Positions 1 through 8,368 of a DNA stretch of 64,000 nt are shown here, in pieces (the first letter of the stretch is position 1; each line of letters starts with the position of its first letter). The translations under genes and the position numbers were made by a program. The stretch is from Halodesulfovibrio marinisediminis DSM 17456 (GTDB lineage Bacteria > Desulfobacterota > Desulfovibrionia > Desulfovibrionales > Desulfovibrionaceae), in NCBI RefSeq assembly GCF_900129975.1, contig NZ_FSRG01000007.1, positions 155,763-219,762 of the forward strand, in the 5' to 3' direction. The notes under the pieces were generated by a model. The model worked only from the letters and a program-made list of their open reading frames with translations, had not been told where the DNA came from and did no database searches.

Positions 1-66
1 AGAGTCGGCAGATGCAGCGGTTGCAAAAATACAGACGAGAGCAAGGGCGAATAGAATTTTTTTCAT
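1..66 (-). CDS. exported protein, N-terminal 22 residues only
   Basis: Only the start of this gene is inside the window; it runs off the left edge. The ATG is at 66-64 on the minus strand, with an AAGGAGA-type ribosome binding site just upstream (about 72-78). The 22 visible residues form a classic Sec signal peptide: two lysines after Met, a hydrophobic core (ILFALALVCIFA) and an Ala-x-Ala-like cleavage region ending ASADS. The mature protein is periplasmic or secreted; its function cannot be read. Confidence 0.75.
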   Translation of the reverse strand, partial: MKKILFALALVCIFATAASADS

Positions 67-341
67 AATATCTCCTTGTGCAGCAGGCTGCTGGCAGCAC
101 TGTGCAGGTTTATGCACGGGCACAGGGTGTAGTACGAAAGCGTAGGTAGTACACCTGTGTTATGGTTTAACTGTCTGCAGAAAAAAATAAAAATTGAATT
201 CCTGCAAATTAAACGTGCGTAGAATACTCAGTAATGAGGTCTGCGTCTACTGTGTATAAAAACTATACAGATGCAATGTTAGCCGGTCTTTTTTTAGTAA
301 AAATTGATGCTGCAAGGAACAGTTATTTGTGGAGGGAGAAT

Positions 342-375
342 AAAAAAAAGCCTCTTTCTTTCGAAAGAGGCTTTT
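342..375 (-). terminator. terminator of tRNA-Asn copy 1
   Basis: Perfect stem AAGCCTCTTTC / GAAAGAGGCTT with a four-base loop, followed on the minus strand by eight T residues. It lies 7 bases after the tRNA CCA end. Confidence 0.85.
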
Positions 376-381
376 GAAATC

Positions 382-457
382 TGGCTCCTCGAGTAGGACT
401 TGAACCTACAACCTAGTGATTAACAGTCACCCGCTCTGCCTATTGAGCCATCGAGGA
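382..457 (-). tRNA. tRNA-Asn (GTT), copy 1
   Basis: 76-nt cloverleaf on the minus strand: acceptor TCCTCGA pairs with TCGAGGA, the anticodon loop is CTGTTAA (anticodon GTT, Asn), the T-arm is GTAGGTTCAAGTCCTAC, and CCA is encoded. It is identical to the copies at 1064 and 1746. Confidence 0.97.
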
Positions 458-494
458 ATATGTTGCTTGAGGTGTTTCCCTCAGTGCGGAAAAG

Positions 495-523
495 TGTTTA
501 CGGATTTGCTTCGTGCTCGTCAA
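495..523 (-). promoter_or_regulatory. sigma-70-type promoter of tRNA-Asn copy 1
   Basis: On the minus strand: TTGACG (-35), a 17-base spacer, TAAACA (-10), then a G/C-containing discriminator before the tRNA 5' end. All three tRNA copies keep the boxes and spacing, and the third copy has a different spacer, which supports the call. Confidence 0.7.
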
Positions 524-1023
524 TAAAAAAATAAGAAAAAATGAAAAAAACTTTTTATCATCAAGAGCTGCTTATGAGGTTAAATGTCTATGAGGAGTGT
601 GATTTGACATGTATGTGTATTGATTCAAGGTGGATGCTGATAAAGAGTAAGGGGTGTGATGGAGGAGCATGTAGCTATGGTTCAAGTTGTAAGGACGGGG
701 GATGGCTAAGAGGCTGGGGTGGTGTTAGATAGAGTGTATTGCCTCGGTCAAAAAAATAGCTGGTAGGAGGGGGGATTTTGCTGAATCGGTTGAGTGCGTG
801 GCGTGCCTTATTTTTTCTGTACTAGTGTCGTTGCTGTTTTTATCTAATTCTCAAACAAGGAGGGAGTTAAAACTTTACTTAGTGGGAAGCGTAATATGTT
901 GTTTTTAATGAGGGAGAAAGTAGAGGAGGATGAACTTGTTTGAGGTGTTTTCAAAATCATTCAACTGTTATGTGGGGGAAGTGGCGATAAGATGTGGCTT
1001 GAATAGACTGCTAAGGTGTAAGC

Positions 1024-1057
1024 AAAAAAAAGCCTCTTTCTTTCGAAAGAGGCTTTT
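1024..1057 (-). terminator. terminator of tRNA-Asn copy 2
   Basis: Same 11-bp stem and minus-strand T tract as at 342-375, repeated 682 bp later. Confidence 0.85.
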
Positions 1058-1063
1058 GAGTTC

Positions 1064-1139
1064 TGGCTCCTCGAGTAGGACTTGAACCTACAACCTAGTG
1101 ATTAACAGTCACCCGCTCTGCCTATTGAGCCATCGAGGA
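1064..1139 (-). tRNA. tRNA-Asn (GTT), copy 2
   Basis: Sequence identical to the copies at 382 and 1746, with anticodon GTT and an encoded CCA end. Confidence 0.97.
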
Positions 1140-1176
1140 ATATGTTGCTTGAGGTGTTTCCCTCAGTGCGGAAAAG

Positions 1177-1205
1177 TGTTTACGGATTTGCTTCGTGCTC
1201 GTCAA
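1177..1205 (-). promoter_or_regulatory. sigma-70-type promoter of tRNA-Asn copy 2
   Basis: TTGACG-N17-TAAACA on the minus strand, identical to copy 1. Confidence 0.7.
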
Positions 1206-1705
1206 TAAAAAAATAAGAAAAAATGAAAAAAACTTTTTATCATCAAGAGCTGCTTATGAGGTTAAATGTCTATGAGGAGTGTGATTTGACATGTATGTGT
1301 ATTGATTCAAGGTGGATGCTGATAAAGAGTAAGGGGTGTGATGGAGGAGCATGTAGCTATGGTTCAAGTTGTAAGGACGGGGGATGGCTAAGAGGCTGGG
1401 GTGGTGTTAGATAGAGTGTATTGCCTCGGTCAAAAAAATAGCTGGTAGGAGGGGGGATTTTGCTGAATCGGTTGAGTGCGTGGCGTGCCTTATTTTTTCT
1501 GTACTAGTGTCGTTGCTGTTTTTATCTAATTCTCAAACAAGGAGGGAGTTAAAACTTTACTTAGTGGGAAGCGTAATATGTTGTTTTTAATGAGGGAGAA
1601 AGTAGAGGAGGATGAACTTGTTTGAGGTGTTTTCAAAATCATTCAACTGTTATGTGGGGGAAGTGGCGATAAGATGTGGCTTGAATAGACTGCTAAGGTG
1701 TAAGC

Positions 1706-1739
1706 AAAAAAAAGCCTCTTTCTTTCGAAAGAGGCTTTT
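1706..1739 (-). terminator. terminator of tRNA-Asn copy 3
   Basis: Third copy of the AAGCCTCTTTC / GAAAGAGGCTT stem with a minus-strand T tract. Confidence 0.85.
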
Positions 1740-1745
1740 GAAATC

Positions 1746-1821
1746 TGGCTCCTCGAGTAGGACTTGAACCTACAACCTAGTGATTAACAGTCACCCGCTC
1801 TGCCTATTGAGCCATCGAGGA
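1746..1821 (-). tRNA. tRNA-Asn (GTT), copy 3
   Basis: Identical 76-nt tRNA. Its upstream flank (1822 onward) is only partly similar to the other copies, so this is probably the copy nearest to the original locus. Confidence 0.97.
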
Positions 1822-1856
1822 ATATGTGTGCTTCGGTTTCCCTTAGCGCGAAAAAG

Positions 1857-1885
1857 TGTTTAGAGAAAACCTGTGGGACCGTCAA
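1857..1885 (-). promoter_or_regulatory. sigma-70-type promoter of tRNA-Asn copy 3
   Basis: TTGACG-N17-TAAACA on the minus strand. The spacer sequence differs from copies 1 and 2 while boxes and spacing are kept. Confidence 0.7.
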
Positions 1886-2026
1886 GCCTTTTTTATATTT
1901 CTTTAAAAAAAATTTTTTAATGATATTTTTCTGCTCAGAGATGAGAGGGTTCCTTGACGATTGCTGGTAATTGGCATAACCCTTCCCAATTCAGCAGTGA
2001 TCGAATTCATTATACGGAGTGATCCC

Positions 2027-3610
2027 GTGAGCGAACAGGAACAGTCAAAACGTAAAAAAATAAAACTTCCCACCAAATCCAGTCATGTAGAGTACTTCAT
2101 GCCTATGCTGGAAAGCTTCGTTGAGCGCGATGAGCTTAACGAGGTGGTGAAGAATAGAGTGGCAAAGTCCTGCGACTTAATGGACGCAGGCGTTTCCTTG
2201 TACCCAAATGGGTTTAGAAAGGAAGACAATTTTTCTCAAATTCGTGCAGAATATGAAGGGTTGAGTGCCGAAGAGTTAGAATCCCTTGATAAGGAATTCT
2301 TCTGCGCAGGCCGTATTGTCGGTCTTCGTTCTTTCGGTAAGGTTACCTTCTTCCACGTTCTTGATAACAGCGGCAAGATGCAGTGTTACGCTGCCCGCGA
2401 TTCTCTTGGTACTGAATCATACCAGAAGTTTAAGAAATTTGACATCGGCGATATCGTTGGTGTTGTGGGTACATTGTTCCGCACAAAAACAGGTGAACTG
2501 ACTTTGGATTGTAAGAGCGTTCAGCTTATTACTAAATCCATCCGTCCGCTCCCAGAAAAGTACCACGGTCTTAAAGACGTTGAGATTCGATACCGTCAGC
2601 GCTACGTTGACCTTATCGTAACGCCTAAGACTCGCGAAATTTTCCGCAAGCGTACTGCAATTGTACGTGAGTTCCGTAGATTTATGGAAGATAAGGGCTT
2701 TATGGAAGTTGAAACTCCTATGATGCACCCAATTCCTGGTGGCGCGACTGCTCGTCCATTTGTCACCTACCACAATGCGCAGGAACATGACATGTACATG
2801 CGTATTGCGCCGGAACTTTACTTGAAACGTCTGCTCGTTGGTGGTTTCGAAAAAGTTTTTGAAATTAACCGTAACTTCCGTAACGAAGGTGTTTCTACTC
2901 AGCATAACCCTGAATTTACCATGTGTGAGTTCTACTGGGCGTACGCAACTTTTGAAGATCTTATGGATCTGACAGAAGAGCTTTTCGGACATATTGCTAA
3001 GAAAGTGTGCGGTACTACCGTTGTCACATACCAGGGACAGGAAATTGACCTGACTCCTGGCACTTGGCGTCGCATCGGCTTCCTCGAGTCTCTCGAAGTT
3101 ATTGGTGGTCATACCAAAGAACTGTACGAAGATTACGACAAGCTTGCTGCTCACCTGAAGAGCCGTGGGGAAAAAGTTATTGAAGGCGAAAAGCTTGCTA
3201 AGCTTCAGGCTAAACTGTTTGACCTCGATGTTGAGCCAGAACTGATTCAGCCAACCTTTATTTACAATTACCCGACAGAAATCTCTCCGCTTTCTCGTAA
3301 AAACGAAGATGATCCTCGTTTTACTGACCGTTATGAACTGTTCATGACCGGCCGTGAGCTTGGTAACGCATTCTCTGAACTTAACGATCCTGTTGATCAG
3401 CGTCTGCGCTTCCTTGATCAGGTTGCAGAAAAAGAAGCGGGTGATGATGAAGCACACTACATGGACGAAGATTACCTTCGTGCTCTTGAATACGGCATGC
3501 CTCCGGCTGCTGGTCAGGGTATCGGTATTGACCGTCTCGTAATGCTTCTTACTGATTCCCCATCAATTCGTGAGGTAATTCTCTTCCCACTCCTTAAACC
3601 GGAGAGTTAG
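2027..3610 (+). CDS. lysS: lysyl-tRNA synthetase, class II
   Basis: Charges tRNA-Lys with lysine in the cytoplasm. The N-terminal OB-fold anticodon-binding domain is at about residues 90-185, followed by the class II catalytic core: motif 1 region with ETPMMHPIPGGA, motif 2 with EINRNFRNEG (near 280) and motif 3 with GIGIDRLVMLL (near 498). A longer reading from 1961 exists, but the GTG at 2027 has GGAG at 2016-2019 with seven-base spacing, giving 527 residues, close to the family norm of about 500. It is the first gene of a tight run with the Lol transporter and bamA. A TTGACG box at 1954 could be a promoter but lacks a convincing -10. No T-box or lysine riboswitch was seen. Confidence 0.95.
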   Translation: MSEQEQSKRKKIKLPTKSSHVEYFMPMLESFVERDELNEVVKNRVAKSCDLMDAGVSLYPNGFRKEDNFSQIRAEYEGLSAEELESLDKEFFCAGRIVGLRSFGKVTFFHVLDNSGKMQCYAARDSLGTESYQKFKKFDIGDIVGVVGTLFRTKTGELTLDCKSVQLITKSIRPLPEKYHGLKDVEIRYRQRYVDLIVTPKTREIFRKRTAIVREFRRFMEDKGFMEVETPMMHPIPGGATARPFVTYHNAQEHDMYMRIAPELYLKRLLVGGFEKVFEINRNFRNEGVSTQHNPEFTMCEFYWAYATFEDLMDLTEELFGHIAKKVCGTTVVTYQGQEIDLTPGTWRRIGFLESLEVIGGHTKELYEDYDKLAAHLKSRGEKVIEGEKLAKLQAKLFDLDVEPELIQPTFIYNYPTEISPLSRKNEDDPRFTDRYELFMTGRELGNAFSELNDPVDQRLRFLDQVAEKEAGDDEAHYMDEDYLRALEYGMPPAAGQGIGIDRLVMLLTDSPSIREVILFPLLKPES

Positions 3611-3619
3611 CCATAGCTT

Positions 3620-4846
3620 ATGAAATTTGAGTCCTTCATTGCGTTGCGATACCTTTTTGCGCGCCGGAAACAGTCGTTTATATCTGTTATTTCGATTATT
3701 TCTGTTCTCGGAGTTGCTCTCGGTGTTGCTTCGCTCATCGTAGTTCTGGGTGTGATGAATGGTTTCACAAAGGACTTGAGGGATAAAATTCTGGGCGTGA
3801 ATGCTCACGTAATTACCATGAGTGCAGCTGGTAATATGACCGGCTATACTGAGTTGATGAATGAAATTGAGGGTGTCTCCGGTGTAACCGGGGTCACCCC
3901 TTTTATTTACTCAGAACTTATGGCTTCCTCATCTCAGGGTGTGAAAGGTATTATTCTGCGTGGTGTGCAGCCGGAGTCTGCTGATAAGGTGCTCACCATT
4001 CGCAAGTACATGCAAGACGGCGGCTTCCCCGAGCTTAACCGGAAAGGACTTCCGGGTATCATCATCGGTAAGGAGCTTGCCAAGCGCCTTGGCGTAGGTG
4101 TCGGGCGGCGCATCAATCTTCTTTCACCATCCGGTAAAAAAACATCACAGGGCTTTGTACCGCGAGTGCGCAACTTCAGGGTTGTGGGCATCTATAAAAC
4201 AGGCATGTGGGAGTATGATTCTTCCCTTGCTTTTGTAACACTCGACTCAGCACGAGAGTTGCTCGGGTGGAGTAATAATGCCGTTACAGGGTTGGAACTT
4301 TCAGTCAGCAATGTAAACAACGCGGATGTCGTAGCCAATAAAGTAACAGAAAAACTTGGTGGATATCCTTTCTATGCTCGTAGCTGGATGGATATGAATG
4401 CCAATTTGTTTGCCGCATTGAAATTGGAAAAGACTGCAATGGGCGTTATTCTTACGCTGATTGTGCTTGTTGGATCTTTTTCCATTATTACCACTTTGGT
4501 CATGCTCGTTATGGAAAAAACTCGCGATATTGCGGTGCTTATGTCCATGGGGGCAACCAAGCAACAGATTCGTAGAATCTTTATGCTGCAAGGAACCATA
4601 ATCGGTGTTGTGGGGACTTCCCTAGGCTTTGTTCTGGGATTGGTTGTTGGTGAATTGTTAAAACGATATCAATTCGTACAACTTCCAAAGGGTGTGTATT
4701 CATTAGATAAGATACCGGTTCTGTATGATTGGACAGATTTGGTGGTTATCGGTGGGGCCGCAATGGTGTTGTGCTTTATTGCAACCCTTTACCCTGCAAA
4801 GCAGGCCGCAAAACTGGAACCGGCAGATGCATTGAGGTACGAATAA
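3620..4846 (+). CDS. lolC: lipoprotein-releasing ABC transporter permease (LolC/LolE family)
   Basis: Inner-membrane permease that extracts lipoproteins and hands them to the LolA carrier. The 408 residues show the LolCE/FtsX layout: a membrane segment at about 20-45, a large periplasmic domain (45-265), then three helices near 274-298, 325-345 and 375-394. The cytoplasmic loop MEKTRDIAVLMSMGAT is the typical coupling motif. It starts 9 bases after lysS and its stop abuts the lolD ATG, so they are cotranscribed. Only one permease gene is present, which suggests a homodimeric LolF-like or single LolCE transporter rather than the E. coli heterodimer; the symbol is a family label. Confidence 0.9.
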   Translation: MKFESFIALRYLFARRKQSFISVISIISVLGVALGVASLIVVLGVMNGFTKDLRDKILGVNAHVITMSAAGNMTGYTELMNEIEGVSGVTGVTPFIYSELMASSSQGVKGIILRGVQPESADKVLTIRKYMQDGGFPELNRKGLPGIIIGKELAKRLGVGVGRRINLLSPSGKKTSQGFVPRVRNFRVVGIYKTGMWEYDSSLAFVTLDSARELLGWSNNAVTGLELSVSNVNNADVVANKVTEKLGGYPFYARSWMDMNANLFAALKLEKTAMGVILTLIVLVGSFSIITTLVMLVMEKTRDIAVLMSMGATKQQIRRIFMLQGTIIGVVGTSLGFVLGLVVGELLKRYQFVQLPKGVYSLDKIPVLYDWTDLVVIGGAAMVLCFIATLYPAKQAAKLEPADALRYE

Positions 4847-5536
4847 ATGTGTGCTGGACCGTTATATGAACTGAAGGGAGTAGGGAAGGACTACGAAGGT
4901 CCTGCTGAGCTGCTTACGGTTATAAATAATTTGGACCTTGTTATTGAGCAGGGTGAGGCTCTTGCCATCACCGGTGCATCGGGGTCAGGTAAAAGTACTC
5001 TCTTGCATCTATTGGGAACCCTTGATATTCCTTCGAGGGGTGAGCTGCTTTTCAATGGTCGAAATCTGGCGGAATTGTCCGATGACGCGAAGGCTGCAGT
5101 ACGAAATCGGGAGATCGGTTTTGTTTTTCAGTTTCATCATCTGTTGCCTGAGTTCTCGACGATTGAAAACGTAGCGATGCAAGCGATTATTGGTGGTGTG
5201 GCTAAAAAAGAGGCGTTTGAACGTGCCGACGAGATGTTGCAACTTGTTGGGCTTGGAAGACGTCTTGATCATAAAGTTACAACACTGTCGGGGGGAGAAA
5301 GGCAGCGGGCAGCTATAGCCCGTGCTATTCTTATGCGTCCTTCTGTCCTGCTTGCAGATGAACCCACTGGTAATCTTGATGAACGCACTGGCGAGTCAGT
5401 TGGGGAACTACTTCTTCGACTAAATGATGAGCTGGGTATGACATTGGTTGTAGTTACGCATAATCCTGAGTTGTCAGATATTATGCGTCGGCGTCTTGAA
5501 CTGCGAGCTGGAGAACTTTATGTCCAAACAGGCTAG
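4847..5536 (+). CDS. lolD: lipoprotein-releasing ABC transporter ATPase LolD
   Basis: ATP-binding subunit that powers the adjacent permease. The 229 residues contain Walker A GASGSGKST (near 43-51), the Q-loop region FVFQFHHLLPEF, the signature LSGGERQR (near 147), Walker B VLLADEPTGNLD and the H-loop VVVTHNPEL. FQFHHLLPEF followed by ENVAMQ is characteristic of the LolD/MacB group. The ATG follows the permease stop with no gap, implying translational coupling, and the 3' end overlaps bamA by 17 bases. Confidence 0.95.
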   Translation: MCAGPLYELKGVGKDYEGPAELLTVINNLDLVIEQGEALAITGASGSGKSTLLHLLGTLDIPSRGELLFNGRNLAELSDDAKAAVRNREIGFVFQFHHLLPEFSTIENVAMQAIIGGVAKKEAFERADEMLQLVGLGRRLDHKVTTLSGGERQRAAIARAILMRPSVLLADEPTGNLDERTGESVGELLLRLNDELGMTLVVVTHNPELSDIMRRRLELRAGELYVQTG

Positions 5537-8207
5537 ACCATGTGTTGCCATGGTCTTCATGTTGCTTACGCTGTTAATGGCTGTAAGCGCATTTGCTGCG
5601 CCACGGAATGGAATTCGGGTACTTGTGTTGCCATTTGCTGTTAACTCTGGAGAAGACCTGAGTTACTTGGAAGATGGGTTACCTGAATTAATCGGGGAGC
5701 GTTTGGCTGCAAAAAACTTTTTTATTGTTCCCAATGAAGAAGTGGAAAAACTTTTAGCAGAAAATGCTGTTACCGAATTAAATATTTCAACTGTTCGAGA
5801 TCTGTCTTTGCTGTCTAACGCAGACTATGCTGTATACGGTAGCTTTACACAGGTCGGAGAGCAGCTTTCTATTGATGCTCGTTTGGTTGAAGCTTATGGA
5901 CTTCAGCCTGCTAAGCCTATCTATATTAATAAGTCCGGACTTATTAATGTGCTTCCCGCTGTAGATGAACTTGTAGCTCAGGCTACAAACGAAATGCTGC
6001 GTAAACAGTCCATTTCAAATATTGTTGTTAAGGGTACTAAGGTTCTGGATCCAGACGTAGTTCTTCTGCGTATGCGAATTCAGAAGGGTGATCCTATCGA
6101 CAGCAAAAAAATTAACGAAGAAATTAAGCGTATTTATAAGCTTGGTTACTTCAGTGATGTACAGGTTTCTGTTGAGAAAAAGCGTGACGGAAACGAGCTT
6201 GTATTCACTGTTGTGGAAAAGCCGAAGATCAATAATATCGTTATCTCCGGTTCCGATGCTGTAGATAGTGACGATATTCTTGCTGCAATCAACTCAAAGC
6301 AGGGCGCTGTTCTTAACGAAAAATTCCTGGCTGACGATATTGCGCGTGTTCGTGATTTGTACAGAAAGGAAGGCTACTACCTTGCCGAAGTTGATTACAA
6401 AATTGAACGCGGTACTACAGGTGCAACACTTACATTTACTGTAAATGAAGGTGAAAAACTTTACATCAAAGATATTAAGCTTGAAGGTATCGAACAGCTT
6501 GATGCAGATGACATTAAGGGTGAGCTTGCGCTGTCTGAGCGTGGTTTGCTCTCATGGTTGACCGGTTCCGGCGTGCTGCGTGAAGACTACCTTGAGCGTG
6601 ACGTAGCTGCGATTGCAGCGTACTACCTGAACCGTGGCTTCCTTGATGTCCGCGTAGGTAGTGCTCGTGTTGATTATGAAGAAGACGGTATTGTAATTAC
6701 CTTCCCTGTTTCAGAGGGAGAACGTTACAAACTTGGTACTATCACCTTCTCCGGTGACCTTATCGAACCTGACGAAAAGCTCCTGTCCATTATTGGACTG
6801 GACGAGTGGAAGGAAGAGGAAGAGTATCTTAACTATACTGTTCTTCGTGATGATAGTACTAAGATCTCAGATTGGTATGCCAATTATGGGTACGCGTACG
6901 CGGATGTTGATTTCGGTATTAAACGTGAAGAAGGCAACATTGCAAACGTCAACTACAAAGTTGATAAAAAGAATAAAGTATATGTTCGCCGTGTAGTTAT
7001 GGAAGGTAACACCCGTACTCGTGATAACGTAGTGCGCCGCGCTGTTGACTTGACTGACGGAGAACTTTTTAACGGTGAAAAGCTTCGCGACAGTAACCGT
7101 AAATTGAACAATCTTGGCTACTTCTCAGAAGCAAGTGTGAACATTGTTCCTACCCAGTCTCCTGAAGAAGTTGATCTTAAGGTTAAAGTTAAAGAGAAGA
7201 ACACCGGTTCTGTAATGGCTGGTGTAGGTTGGTCATCTTATGATGGCGTTGGTTTTTCCGGTTCCATCAAGGAAGATAACCTGTGGGGTAAAGGTTACAA
7301 GCTTGCTTTTACCAGTAGCTTCTCCTCTAAAAAGACTTCCTATGACTTAAGCTTCTTGAACCCTAGTGTGTACGATAGTGATCTGTCTTTCAGTGCCCGT
7401 ACCTACATTACAAATACTGAATATGATGATTACGACTACAATAAAACTGGTGGTAAAGTCAGCTTTGGTTATCCTGTGGGTAAATGGTCTCGTGTTTATG
7501 CCGGTTACCGTTTTGACCAGTACCAGATTACTGACGTTAAAAAGAATGCAAGTAATCTAATTAAAGAGCAGTCTGAAGACGGTACTCGTTATGCAAGTGT
7601 TGTTCATGCTTCATTCACCCGTAACACCATAGACAATTTCCAGCGTCCAACTGCTGGGAACGTTGTAACTTTCACTGTTAACTATGGTGGCGGTATCCTT
7701 CAGGGTACTGATGACTTTATCAAAGTTATTGGCGAAGCCCGCCAGTTCTATGCCTTGAATAATGATCATGTGCTGATGGCTCGAGCAAAAGCCGGAGCTT
7801 TGCTTCCAAACGGTAGCTCTTACGACAAAATTCCTATTGTAGAACGTTTCTGGCTTGGTGGTATCAATAGCGTGCGTGGCTATGACCTAAATGACTTTGC
7901 TGTCCGTCAGAATGATGGTGACAAGATTGGTGGTACCCGTATGGCATTCGCTAACTTTGAATACCAGTGGTACTTTGAGAATGATCTTGGTATGACATTA
8001 GTTCCTTTCTTCGATGTTGGTATCAACTACGATGAAAAAGATAATGGACTTAAGTCCAATAAAGAGTGGCTTTATAGTACCGGACTTGAATTGCGTTGGC
8101 GTTCACCGATGGGTGATTTGCGATTCGCATACGGTATTCCACTTGCAGATGTGAATGGGGAAAAACAGTCTCCTCGCTTCGAGTTTGCAATGGGTCAGGC
8201 ATTCTAA
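5520..8207 (+). CDS. bamA: outer-membrane protein assembly factor BamA
   Basis: Core of the BAM complex that folds beta-barrel proteins into the outer membrane. The chosen ATG at 5520 follows GGAG and starts a signal peptide (MSKQARP..., cleaved near AFAAP). About 130 residues with the look of a TolB-N/CsgG-like nucleotide-fold domain (VLVLPFAV...YGSFTQVG) precede five POTRA repeats (about 165-520) and a 16-strand barrel. The lid-lock motif SVRGYDL is near 784 and the protein ends in Phe after FEFAMGQAF. At 895 residues it is longer than the E. coli protein (810), because of the extra N-terminal domain. It overlaps lolD. Confidence 0.93.
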   Translation: MSKQARPCVAMVFMLLTLLMAVSAFAAPRNGIRVLVLPFAVNSGEDLSYLEDGLPELIGERLAAKNFFIVPNEEVEKLLAENAVTELNISTVRDLSLLSNADYAVYGSFTQVGEQLSIDARLVEAYGLQPAKPIYINKSGLINVLPAVDELVAQATNEMLRKQSISNIVVKGTKVLDPDVVLLRMRIQKGDPIDSKKINEEIKRIYKLGYFSDVQVSVEKKRDGNELVFTVVEKPKINNIVISGSDAVDSDDILAAINSKQGAVLNEKFLADDIARVRDLYRKEGYYLAEVDYKIERGTTGATLTFTVNEGEKLYIKDIKLEGIEQLDADDIKGELALSERGLLSWLTGSGVLREDYLERDVAAIAAYYLNRGFLDVRVGSARVDYEEDGIVITFPVSEGERYKLGTITFSGDLIEPDEKLLSIIGLDEWKEEEEYLNYTVLRDDSTKISDWYANYGYAYADVDFGIKREEGNIANVNYKVDKKNKVYVRRVVMEGNTRTRDNVVRRAVDLTDGELFNGEKLRDSNRKLNNLGYFSEASVNIVPTQSPEEVDLKVKVKEKNTGSVMAGVGWSSYDGVGFSGSIKEDNLWGKGYKLAFTSSFSSKKTSYDLSFLNPSVYDSDLSFSARTYITNTEYDDYDYNKTGGKVSFGYPVGKWSRVYAGYRFDQYQITDVKKNASNLIKEQSEDGTRYASVVHASFTRNTIDNFQRPTAGNVVTFTVNYGGGILQGTDDFIKVIGEARQFYALNNDHVLMARAKAGALLPNGSSYDKIPIVERFWLGGINSVRGYDLNDFAVRQNDGDKIGGTRMAFANFEYQWYFENDLGMTLVPFFDVGINYDEKDNGLKSNKEWLYSTGLELRWRSPMGDLRFAYGIPLADVNGEKQSPRFEFAMGQAF

Positions 8208-8220
8208 AAAGCAGTAAAGT

Positions 8221-8250
8221 AAAAGCGCGGCCTTATGGCCGCGCTTTTTT
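8221..8250 (+). terminator. terminator after bamA
   Basis: Perfect AGCGCGGCC / GGCCGCGCT stem with a TTAT loop and a T6 tract. Confidence 0.9.
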
Positions 8251-8368
8251 ATGGTAAAACATTTGTCAGGGTTGCACCCTTTGACGGGTTTAAGTATCCT
8301 TATAATGATTATCTATTGGCGGCATTGTTCTAAACTCCAACTCATTGCGCGGAATAACTAGGAAAACT

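Larger units (their letters stand above)
382..1745. repeat. tandem 682-bp direct repeat carrying tRNA-Asn
   Basis: Bases 382-1063 and 1064-1745 are two head-to-tail copies of a 682-bp unit, identical as far as I can see except for two adjacent bases (GT versus AA) just beyond the terminator. Each unit holds a tRNA-Asn gene, its promoter, about 500 bp of apparently non-coding DNA and the terminator of the next copy. A third tRNA with its promoter follows at 1746, after which similarity fades. An identical 63-codon ORF in each unit (541, 1223) has no ribosome binding site and is not called. Confidence 0.95.

Noticed and set aside
382..457. tRNA-Asn as attachment site of the element
   Set aside because: The element's core repeats are in terL; no integrase or matching half-site lies near the tRNA genes.
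541..732. 63-codon ORF in the tRNA repeat, also at 1223-1414
   Set aside because: No Shine-Dalgarno, odd composition, and its duplication follows from the 682-bp repeat rather than selection.
2417..3457. 346-codon frame opposite lysS
   Set aside because: Antisense shadow of a well-conserved gene; no known domain.
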